Shown: piece by piece, positions 9,098 through 17,161 of the stretch
Numbering within the stretch: position 1 is the first letter of the stretch
Layout: the number at the start of each line of letters is the position of its first letter
From: Sphingobacterium sp. UBA2700
GTDB taxonomy: Bacteria > Bacteroidota > Bacteroidia > Sphingobacteriales > Sphingobacteriaceae
Length of the DNA: 39,256 nucleotides
Assembly (NCBI GenBank): GCA_002354335.1
Contig: DELI01000026.1
Coordinates: 1-39,256, forward strand
Direction: 5' to 3'
Position numbers and translations under genes: made by a program
Notes under the pieces: generated by a model
Told to the model about the DNA's origin: nothing
The model's database searches: none
The model's input: only the letters and a program-made list of their open reading frames with translations

Positions 9098-9676
9098 ATG
9101 AAGAAAAATCTACTAACCTTTTTAACCGTCGCCTTATGCGTAAGCAGCGTTTCAGCGCAATCCACTTTGATGTACAGTAATGCAGAAAGCATGTCTTCCA
9201 CGAAAAACGATAAGTCAGGATATTTAACTTTCCGACAAGATCAGGAGGAGAGCAAAAGAGAACAAGGTGTATTCTTTGAAATATTAGGTACCGGATTAAC
9301 TTATTCTTTCAATTACGATACCCGCCTTCAGAACAGACCTGATGGGCTTGGCGCTCGCATTGGTGTGAGTTACTATGCGATTGATGGGGACAAGCTCTTT
9401 ACTTTGCCTGTAGGTTTGAACTATTTGTTGGGTAAGAATGGACATTATTTTGAATTGGGTGCTGGTGCGACATTAATTTCCGGAACAGAAGAAGATGGAG
9501 AAATCCTGTTCATCGATTCGGAAAGTAATACGACCGTTATGGGAAACTTGGTGTTTGGTTATAGGAAACAACCCTTAGATGGTGGCTTTCTATTTAGAGC
9601 GGGATTTGCACCAGTGATTACAAAGAAAGATTTTATCCCTTATTGGCCATACGTTAGCTTTGGATACTCTTTCTAA
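9098..9676 (+). CDS. small exported, probably outer-membrane beta-barrel, protein
   Basis: I do not recognise a named family. The 192-residue product begins with a clear signal peptide (KKNLLTFLTVALCVSSVSA, cut before QST). The mature chain has alternating amphipathic strands such as LGARIGVSYYAI, HYFELGAGATLI, VMGNLVFGYR and GGFLFRAGFAPV. It ends in VSFGYSF with a terminal phenylalanine, the usual signal for insertion of outer-membrane barrels. Size and strand count suggest an eight-strand or smaller barrel of the kind often annotated as hypothetical in Bacteroidota. It stands alone, with terminators on both sides. Confidence 0.75.
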   Translation: MKKNLLTFLTVALCVSSVSAQSTLMYSNAESMSSTKNDKSGYLTFRQDQEESKREQGVFFEILGTGLTYSFNYDTRLQNRPDGLGARIGVSYYAIDGDKLFTLPVGLNYLLGKNGHYFELGAGATLISGTEEDGEILFIDSESNTTVMGNLVFGYRKQPLDGGFLFRAGFAPVITKKDFIPYWPYVSFGYSF

Positions 9677-9735
9677 CATCATCCAGCAGTGTGCTTGAGG
9701 GAGGGTTTGATTAGGGAATTCTAGATATCAAAAAA

Positions 9736-9763
9736 GAAAGGCTGCCTTTTCGGGCAGCCTTTT
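9736..9763. terminator. bidirectional intrinsic terminator
   Basis: Perfect 9-bp arms AAGGCTGCC (9738-9746) and GGCAGCCTT (9753-9761) with loop TTTTCG. An A-rich run precedes and a T run follows, so it can end transcription from both the exported-protein gene (plus) and the GH31 gene (minus), which converge here. Confidence 0.85.
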
Positions 9764-9785
9764 CTATTGTTTCTATACTCTTATG

Positions 9786-12700
9786 TTAAAAGCCTTTCGA
9801 TTTCAAGTTTTTATCAACTAGTATTCCGTCAATCGCTTTTAGGTTATATGTAACATTGCGTTTTGCCTTCAGCTTGATAACAAACAATTCATTGCTTCCT
9901 TTGGCGGTTTCCTTATTCCCCACATTTACAAAGGTTGGGTATAATGCCTTCAGTCCATTGGTATGAAGCCTGTCGTTGGTTAAGTTATCCATTTGCTTCA
10001 AGGCTAGATTATCAATCCCTAGATATTCATAATCCTGTGTACTATAGGGCAATGCAAAGCTTAATGCATTAACCCCATTTAGGTCTACCCCTTCTACTTT
10101 AATGGATACAACCTCATCCGCAGCGTAACGTGTTTTTGCTGTAGATAATTTAATGCTGCCCTTCAGATTCTCTTCTTTTTCCGGTTTTACTTTGCCATCT
10201 AATTGTGTAGCAACTACAGCGATATCATAAGCGTCGATTAAGCCATTCTTATTGACATCTCCATTGCTTACATAGCCTTCAAAATCTGCGTCTCCTTGTC
10301 GCAGTCCGGTATAATTGATGTAAGAGGTATAATCATTTCTATTGATGAGTCGGTCATTGTTGATATCGCCAGGGATGTAGCTCTCTGTTCCGGGAACTTT
10401 GAAAACATAGAGTTCACGCCCTGATCCGAAATCACCAACCGCTTCAGACACGGAAATCTTGATAAAACGGGCATTAGGTTGCTTATCAAAGACGAAAGTC
10501 TTTACCTCATCATTATATTCCCATGTGAAATCTCCTGCCTCTTCCCAATGCGATTGATCAGAACTATATGCGACTTTACCTTTCAGCAATACGCCATTTC
10601 CACGACCGGAGCGCGGCAGGTACTGAAACTTATCCAATTGATTGAAGGATTTTAGATCCATAACTATATCAAATGGCACAGCCTCTTTTCCCCATTGCGT
10701 ATGCCACATATTTCCTTCATCGTAGTCAAATAACTTCGCTATTTCCTCACCAGCTTGGTTAGGAACAGTTGTAGTCCCTTCGATTCCCGGGATTGCATAC
10801 AATAGCGGATTAGCCTTTGTCTTCGCTGCGAAGGTCGCCCAATCGGAAAAGCCGTCCTTATTTGCGGCACGGATCTTAAACTGATAATCAGTTTCCGCTT
10901 TCAATCCTTCGAACAGTAGGGTCGTATCTTGGATCAGGCCATAATGTATGTCTTGGAAATCAATCTCGTAGTAATCTGCATTTGGAACTGCATTCCATGT
11001 CGGACTTAGGGTATAAGCTTTCGCATTGATATCTTTCACTTGCGCATTCGCAGGAACAGATAGTGCTCCTCTTTGCTTTAAATAACTGTTCTCGGTTTCA
11101 TATCGATATCCTGAAATAGCCAAGACAAGCGCGTTTTCTGTAATGTCTAAAGACTTCACTTTCACAATTAATTGTGGGTTCTTTATAATCTCCACCTTAG
11201 CGAAGTCAGAGCCTGGAGTAGCAAACTGATTTAAATTCGGACGAGCATCATAATAATAGCCGTAATCCACAGATGCTAATTTCTCCTGACTATCCACTTC
11301 CTGCAACTTATGCTTACGGCCATTGATCTTCAGCACCAATTTCTTAGGCTTTTGAGTCAGGTTTACGCGAAGTTCGGTAGCTTGATTTTTCTGAAAGCCG
11401 TCAAATCCACCTGTTGTTTTTTCAATCTCTAACTGCACCTCTCCATTCTTCGAAGTTGCGGACTTAATCATGGTCTCTACCGACTTTCCACTGCGGTAAG
11501 CTTCCGTTGTGCCATCATCATCGTAAAGCTTGAAGCTAGTCGATGCATGAGGATAAAACTCAATGATACGAAGGCCTTTGTCTATTTCTGAAACATTGTT
11601 ATTGGCTTGGACAACCGGTATGATAGCGCCGCGTTTGATGAAAACCGGCAGTTTCCAAAGTGGCGCTTTAAAGTTGTTGATTACCTGATTTCCGGCGTAT
11701 TCCTCGCCTGTAAAATAGTCTACCCACTGCCCTTCAGGTAAATAAATATGATTGCGGATATCGTTTCCTAGCGTATCAGCATTTGTTGCTTGATATATAG
11801 GTGCTACCAAAATAGAAGGTCCATACAGGTATTGATACTGCGTTGCAGTACTCAAGGTATAAGCGTTAGGCTCGTCCAAGAACATCGCCCGTATCATGGG
11901 CATTCCTGAGACTGCCTCCTTCGCTATACTGTAGGTATAAGGCATCAACTGTGATTTCCACTTTAAATAATGCCTGTTGATAGAAGTGATTGGCTCACCT
12001 AATGCATGTGGATACTTCTCATTGCTGCCCCAGCCATCCATGTTCAATTGCATTGGCGAGAATGTCTTCCATTGGAAATCGCGGGTATTGACAATCTTGT
12101 TTCGCCCTCCAAAGATACCATCCACATCAGAACTGATATTGGGCTGTCCTGAAAGACCAGAACCAATATACGTAGGAATATGAAAGCGGATGTACTCCCA
12201 TACACCTCCGGTTTGATCTCCTGACCAAATACCCGCATAGCGTTGCGTCCCTGCCCAACCATCTAATGAGATAATGAATGGACGTGCATCCTTCCCATAA
12301 TAGGGCATAATATGTCCCACGTCTGATACGCCATTGAGTCCGAACGAATAGCCCGCTCCTACCCATGCCACATCCGTCTTGAGCACTCTCACGCCAGCGT
12401 CGCGCACTTCTTTGACGATATCACGCTGCAACAATGCATCGATACTGTCTTTCGGATGTAAGTCAGATTGAGTCCAAAGACCAATCTCTACACCCTTTTC
12501 ACGAGCATAGTCGCCCAAGCTTTTTAAATTCGCAATATTGCCATCCAAAGTTTTGGTCTGACCATAACCAGCGCCATAACCATCATTTGGCAATATCCAA
12601 CCTAATGGCATATCATGATTCTTATAGCGGTCGATTACCGCTCTTGCTGAAAACTGGTAATTATTTAATTCTCCATTCAATGACTCTCGGATACCCGTCT

Positions 12701-13637
12701 TGTCCTTTTGGCTTTCCTTATATCGCTTCCCATCTTCAAAGAGAATTCCTTTTTCATCTTCTTTCCAGTAATCACGGTTGTAGGCATTAAGATGCCCCTG
12801 ATAGAAACCGAACTTCGGTAACAGCACTGGATTTCCCGTAAGTTGATAGAAGTCATTAAGAAGCAATACAACATCCGGGTCGACCATAAAGAAGGCATCG
12901 AAGTAGTCCGAGTCATGGGATAACATCACGGTACCTTTTTCTTTTGCTCCGAAATCATATCGACCTTTCTTAAAGGTGTAGAACATCACCCCATATCCCT
13001 TATTGGACCAGTAGAAAGGCGTAGGCGAAGCCACACCACCGTCGGTCCATGAATTGGTGTTCTCAATTAAGATGGCCTTTCCCTTATGTGTAAATCGACC
13101 ATTCTGAACACCTCCTCCGAAGAAATTCTCATCCTCCTGCTCTTTCAGATTGATACCGCTCTTCTTATCACCGAATTGTATAGCAGATAAACTTTGAAGC
13201 ACCGTCTTTCCTGATTTCAAATCAGTGATTTGGAACAGCGTGTTACCTTTTGATATTTCAATACGAATTCTTTCGGATTCAATTAGGACCTTATCATTAG
13301 CATTCGAGAGCTTTAATCCCTTGACTGCCTTTCTAGGATTATCGACAAGTATCTTTGCTTCAGGCTTCGCTTGCGGGTCGCGAATGATTCCCCCATTAGG
13401 ATCAAAAAATACACGAAAGATATTATCTCCATAGAAATCAAAGCTAATACGCTTTTGGTTGGATAAAAGAAGATCAATTGTTGTAGGATTTATCTGCTCC
13501 GCAGATAAAATAGAGAGGCTATCCGTAGCACTTATAATAGATGCTGCAGCGGTTTGTATAGCCTTCGCTTCTGATGCCTGCGCGATACACATCGCTATTG
13601 CGAGCGCCCAGAACATCTTATTGTTTTTGTAAGTCAT
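9786..13637 (-). CDS. exported multi-domain GH31 glycoside hydrolase with F5/8C, dockerin and cohesin-like modules
   Basis: At 1283 residues this is well above a bare GH31 enzyme. Order of parts: signal peptide (about 1-26); mutarotase-like N-terminal beta domain; GH31 barrel with the likely nucleophile D422 in LKTDVAWVG and acid/base D474 in WSGDQTGG; beta domains including a DUF5110-like region (about 600-760); fibronectin type III (about 870-945); F5/8 type C / CBM32-like discoidin domain (about 946-1086); a dockerin with two EF-hand-like loops starting at 1090 (GDINNDRLINRNDY) and 1126 (GDVNKNGLIDAYD); and a beta-rich C-terminal module (about 1160-1283) like a cohesin. The architecture and active-site surroundings recall GH31 alpha-N-acetylgalactosaminidase-type enzymes of gut bacteria, but alpha-glucosidase or alpha-galactosidase activity is not excluded. 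No SusC/SusD pair is nearby. Confidence 0.88.
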   Translation of the reverse strand: MTYKNNKMFWALAIAMCIAQASEAKAIQTAAASIISATDSLSILSAEQINPTTIDLLLSNQKRISFDFYGDNIFRVFFDPNGGIIRDPQAKPEAKILVDNPRKAVKGLKLSNANDKVLIESERIRIEISKGNTLFQITDLKSGKTVLQSLSAIQFGDKKSGINLKEQEDENFFGGGVQNGRFTHKGKAILIENTNSWTDGGVASPTPFYWSNKGYGVMFYTFKKGRYDFGAKEKGTVMLSHDSDYFDAFFMVDPDVVLLLNDFYQLTGNPVLLPKFGFYQGHLNAYNRDYWKEDEKGILFEDGKRYKESQKDKTGIRESLNGELNNYQFSARAVIDRYKNHDMPLGWILPNDGYGAGYGQTKTLDGNIANLKSLGDYAREKGVEIGLWTQSDLHPKDSIDALLQRDIVKEVRDAGVRVLKTDVAWVGAGYSFGLNGVSDVGHIMPYYGKDARPFIISLDGWAGTQRYAGIWSGDQTGGVWEYIRFHIPTYIGSGLSGQPNISSDVDGIFGGRNKIVNTRDFQWKTFSPMQLNMDGWGSNEKYPHALGEPITSINRHYLKWKSQLMPYTYSIAKEAVSGMPMIRAMFLDEPNAYTLSTATQYQYLYGPSILVAPIYQATNADTLGNDIRNHIYLPEGQWVDYFTGEEYAGNQVINNFKAPLWKLPVFIKRGAIIPVVQANNNVSEIDKGLRIIEFYPHASTSFKLYDDDGTTEAYRSGKSVETMIKSATSKNGEVQLEIEKTTGGFDGFQKNQATELRVNLTQKPKKLVLKINGRKHKLQEVDSQEKLASVDYGYYYDARPNLNQFATPGSDFAKVEIIKNPQLIVKVKSLDITENALVLAISGYRYETENSYLKQRGALSVPANAQVKDINAKAYTLSPTWNAVPNADYYEIDFQDIHYGLIQDTTLLFEGLKAETDYQFKIRAANKDGFSDWATFAAKTKANPLLYAIPGIEGTTTVPNQAGEEIAKLFDYDEGNMWHTQWGKEAVPFDIVMDLKSFNQLDKFQYLPRSGRGNGVLLKGKVAYSSDQSHWEEAGDFTWEYNDEVKTFVFDKQPNARFIKISVSEAVGDFGSGRELYVFKVPGTESYIPGDINNDRLINRNDYTSYINYTGLRQGDADFEGYVSNGDVNKNGLIDAYDIAVVATQLDGKVKPEKEENLKGSIKLSTAKTRYAADEVVSIKVEGVDLNGVNALSFALPYSTQDYEYLGIDNLALKQMDNLTNDRLHTNGLKALYPTFVNVGNKETAKGSNELFVIKLKAKRNVTYNLKAIDGILVDKNLKSKGF

Positions 13638-13641
13638 ATTT

Positions 13642-13679
13642 TTACGATATTTTACTTTTATGCAACTGTTATATCGTAA
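13642..13679. promoter_or_regulatory. 9-bp inverted repeat before the GH31 gene
   Basis: TTACGATAT (13642-13650) and ATATCGTAA (13671-13679) are perfect inverted arms 20 bases apart, directly upstream of the GH31 start at 13637. On the minus strand a TACCTTTA at 13703-13696, one base off the -7 consensus, lies just beyond, so the repeat would fall in the early transcribed leader. It could be an operator or a leader hairpin. Confidence 0.4.
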
Positions 13680-13823
13680 GTTTTAAAAAGGTGTCTAAAG
13701 GTAGAAAAATCTATTGTTCTCACCTATTTTGTGATAAAAAAAATACAGTAAAGAAAAAAGGTTTGGTTTTTGTACTGCAAATGATCGAAAAGAGACCGTC
13801 AATCAACTAGTAGATAACCTATT

Positions 13824-16800
13824 ATGGAACAAGCAGGGAAAGATACGCCAAAACGATATAAAGCGTTCATCAGCTATAGTCATGGAAATAACCAAGGAGA
13901 AGGGAGAAAATGGGCAGATTGGTTACACCATGCTTTGGAGACTTATGAAATCCCCGAAGACCTTATCGGGAAGAAGAATGCACAGGGACAAGAAATCCCG
14001 AGGCAAATCTACCCTGTCTTTCAAGATGAAAAAGAACTGTCCGCTAGCTCAAATCTTAACAGCTCCCTAACCGAAGCACTCGACCGCTCGGAATTCCTAA
14101 TTTACCTAAGCTCTCCACGCTCTGCAAAGTCAAGCTATGTTAGGGATGAGATTCGTTATTTTAAAAAGACAGGAAAGTCTAAGCAGATTATTGCATTAAT
14201 ACTATCGGGAGAACCAGAATATAGCGGCAAGGAAACAGATAATCAATGTTTCCCAGACGAACTACGCTATAATGTAGATGCCGATGGTAATGTTCAGAAG
14301 GATCAGCCGGAAGAAGTACTCGCTGCTGATGTCAGGATCCCTCATACCGACAAAGAAGGCTATACTTCCGCTGAAGCCTACCGACATCAGCTGCAGCAAG
14401 AAGGGAAATCTACGCATGAAATTAAGGTTGCGGTAGACGAATATAAGAAGCGCCTAGACCTCGCCCTCCTGAAAATTATCGCAGGCATCCTAGGTGTTCC
14501 GCTCGGCGAGCTGACCAAACGCGACCAAGCCTATCAACTGGAGAAGATCAAAAAGAAGAATAAAAATATACAGCGAATCGCAATCGCTATATCGGCTTTA
14601 GGCATTCTGGCTATTATCGCCGGTATAGTTGCGTGGAATCAGAAGAATGCAGCACTTCGAAATCTTGCTCGTTCGCTCTATGCGTCCGGCATCAACAAAC
14701 TGACGGAAAGCGAATATGGCGACGGCGCTGCATACATCGCGGAAGCAACGCGCCGTGGCGACGAGAGTGCTAAGCTATTTGCGCACTCCATGCTTGCCAT
14801 ACAAGATGATCTCACTGTCATGCAAAACAGTATGTCTTCAAATGCCAGCTATTCACCAGACGGCCAATGGATAGCGACGTTCGCCAATGTAGGCGCGAAT
14901 AATAGCGTGCTCCAGGTGTGGAATGCGATAGACAGAAAGATGGTAAAACAGCGGGCGGATATTAGCACACGCCAAGCTTCGAGACCACATTTCGACAATA
15001 AAAACCGAGTCTACACCGCATTCGACGAGTATAAAATTATCAGATATAATATCGCAGACGACAAAGTCGAAGTTATCAGAGAGAATCCAGATAGTGTTTT
15101 CCTGATTATTCGTGCCGTTGCGCCCTCCGGGAAGTATCTCGTCTTTCAGCAATCGAATCAACTGGTCTTATTTGATGTAGCTAAGAAGGAGGAAAAAGCT
15201 TTAATGTCTATACCCACCGTTACTCCCAATGCCGCCTATTTTGATCAGTCCGACCAAACACTAGTCGTTACGATGCTAAAAGATGATATGACCGAGCTAC
15301 GTGTATTCGACCTTCATCGCGCTGAGCCTAAGCCTGTGTTTACCAAAATACTGAACTCCAGTATCAAGCGCCCCATGTTCAGTGAGTCGGGCAAGCAGAT
15401 TGCATTTGCAAACCAGCAAGGACTTCACTATGTCGACTATGAACAAAAGAAGCAATTTGAAATAAAACCTCCCGGACTTCCTTATTCTTTCGTAGGCATT
15501 AATAAGAACGGAACAATTAGTGCTGGAAACGACGATATATTGGATCTGTTTAATGAAAATGGAGAAAGGATTAAATATACCAAGCTTTCCAAAAACTTGT
15601 TCTTCAGCACTAATTTAACCAAGATATTGGCGCAAGATCCAAATGATATGGATTATCGTTCGCCGGATTGGACACAGGAAATTGTAAATGCTAATCCGCT
15701 AAGTTTCATTAAGAATATAAGGAACACGCCATTAAAACTAGCTCAATATTATGCAGACGATAACTTCCTTGCTGGAATTCCCGGTAAAAATGAAAACGAT
15801 CTATATGTTTTGAATAGAAACAGTAACAGCATCGATTTATTGAATACGCAGACCGGCGAGACGAAAAAAGGATATTTCTCTATCAAGGATCAAATTAACT
15901 TCATCCATTTTCTTCCTGTCTCCAATATCTTTATCGCTAAGGATAAAAATGGGTTGACACATGCCTTTGATGCCAATACAGGAAAGGAAATCGGGAAAGC
16001 CTTTAATAGTCAGGTTAAAACCTATGTTTTCAATGCGGAGCAAACGCAAGTGTTAGCCAGAACCGGAAATAACGGTTTCGGCATTTGGGATCTGCGGACA
16101 GGAAAACAACTCATCAGCTATGAGACGAAAGGTCCCCTTGGCGGATTCACGGCAAGTCCCGACCTGAAAACAATCTTAGCAGTAGATAAGAACTCCTGGA
16201 AGATTATCGATGTGCAGACGAAGAAAGTCCTTAAAGAAGAGAAAGGCACTTTAAATAGTGGCACCTTCAATAAGCAAGGTACAGCACTTGTCGTTGTGCG
16301 AAACGATGGGAAAGCGAGCGTATTGAATACCAAGGATTATAAGACGATGTTCGAGATCCCGACCATTGAGTTTCCTTTCTTGGTCTTCAACAACAAAGGC
16401 AATGTAGTCGCTATTTCGGAGGATGCCAACCATATGCGCCTTTGGAGTTTGGACACTAAAAAGTCGTTCGGGCAAAATATCATCATCAGCAAGTACTCCA
16501 AGTTTTTTCAATTCTCTGAGGATGACTCTAAGATCTTTGTACAGGATGACGCTGAGGGCTTTGGTTATGTAGCGAAGCTTGTGGATGCATCAAATGGCAA
16601 TGTATTGACCATGCCTTTCATCAACAAGAAATTTGATTACATCCATATCCTTCCAGGCGAGAAAAAGATACTTACGGTCGAAGGCCTGATGGAAGGCAAA
16701 GCAATAAGCATATGGGAGATCCCGGGAAATGTGGAGACTTCCAAAGATCAGCTTGCTGAGGACCTAGAGAAGTTCTATGGAAAGAAATACGACGAAGAAA

Positions 16801-17156
16801 CGGGCGCTATATTAGCATTTAATGATAACAAAAAAACCTACAACACCTGGTATTTTCAGGACCCAGACGTCAGAACCCTTTCACCAAACTCGAAAGAAGG
16901 AATCGTTGAAATCATCAAGAAGCATTATCCGATAAAGACGGACGCTGACTTGCAATTCCTGGCGGTTAATTATGCACAGCATCCCCTATCGCGAGCCATC
17001 CTCGCAGACTATTTCGGCGCGAAACCTGAGACCAAATACATCGGGCAACGCATGTATGAACTGACCACCATTCAGCTCCCGAAGATTAGGAACGAGAATT
17101 TGAAAAAAGAGGTACAACAGATACTGCAGACGGCAGCACACAAACTTAAACAATAA
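13824..17156 (+). CDS. TIR domain - transmembrane - beta-propeller (WD40-like) protein
   Basis: The 1110-residue product starts with a TIR fold (about 11-130): strand KAFISYSH (13-20), a BB-loop region around YPVFQDEKEL, and SSPRSAKSSYVRDEI, where E109 is placed like the catalytic glutamate of NAD-cleaving TIR domains. A helical stretch to about 240 and a strongly basic segment (KIKKKNKNIQR, 241-251) precede one membrane helix (252-271). A helical linker follows (LARSLYASGINKLTESEYGDG...). A long run of beta-propeller repeats (about 332-1000) comes next, with ASYSPDGQWIATF and GIWDLRTGKQLISY as clear WD40-like blades. A helical tail ends the protein (about 1000-1110). By the positive-inside rule the TIR is cytoplasmic and the propeller periplasmic. 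The Rossmann/RyR gene follows after five bases. Signalling or defence is inferred, not shown. Confidence 0.88.
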   Translation: MEQAGKDTPKRYKAFISYSHGNNQGEGRKWADWLHHALETYEIPEDLIGKKNAQGQEIPRQIYPVFQDEKELSASSNLNSSLTEALDRSEFLIYLSSPRSAKSSYVRDEIRYFKKTGKSKQIIALILSGEPEYSGKETDNQCFPDELRYNVDADGNVQKDQPEEVLAADVRIPHTDKEGYTSAEAYRHQLQQEGKSTHEIKVAVDEYKKRLDLALLKIIAGILGVPLGELTKRDQAYQLEKIKKKNKNIQRIAIAISALGILAIIAGIVAWNQKNAALRNLARSLYASGINKLTESEYGDGAAYIAEATRRGDESAKLFAHSMLAIQDDLTVMQNSMSSNASYSPDGQWIATFANVGANNSVLQVWNAIDRKMVKQRADISTRQASRPHFDNKNRVYTAFDEYKIIRYNIADDKVEVIRENPDSVFLIIRAVAPSGKYLVFQQSNQLVLFDVAKKEEKALMSIPTVTPNAAYFDQSDQTLVVTMLKDDMTELRVFDLHRAEPKPVFTKILNSSIKRPMFSESGKQIAFANQQGLHYVDYEQKKQFEIKPPGLPYSFVGINKNGTISAGNDDILDLFNENGERIKYTKLSKNLFFSTNLTKILAQDPNDMDYRSPDWTQEIVNANPLSFIKNIRNTPLKLAQYYADDNFLAGIPGKNENDLYVLNRNSNSIDLLNTQTGETKKGYFSIKDQINFIHFLPVSNIFIAKDKNGLTHAFDANTGKEIGKAFNSQVKTYVFNAEQTQVLARTGNNGFGIWDLRTGKQLISYETKGPLGGFTASPDLKTILAVDKNSWKIIDVQTKKVLKEEKGTLNSGTFNKQGTALVVVRNDGKASVLNTKDYKTMFEIPTIEFPFLVFNNKGNVVAISEDANHMRLWSLDTKKSFGQNIIISKYSKFFQFSEDDSKIFVQDDAEGFGYVAKLVDASNGNVLTMPFINKKFDYIHILPGEKKILTVEGLMEGKAISIWEIPGNVETSKDQLAEDLEKFYGKKYDEETGAILAFNDNKKTYNTWYFQDPDVRTLSPNSKEGIVEIIKKHYPIKTDADLQFLAVNYAQHPLSRAILADYFGAKPETKYIGQRMYELTTIQLPKIRNENLKKEVQQILQTAAHKLKQ

Positions 17157-17161
17157 CAGGC

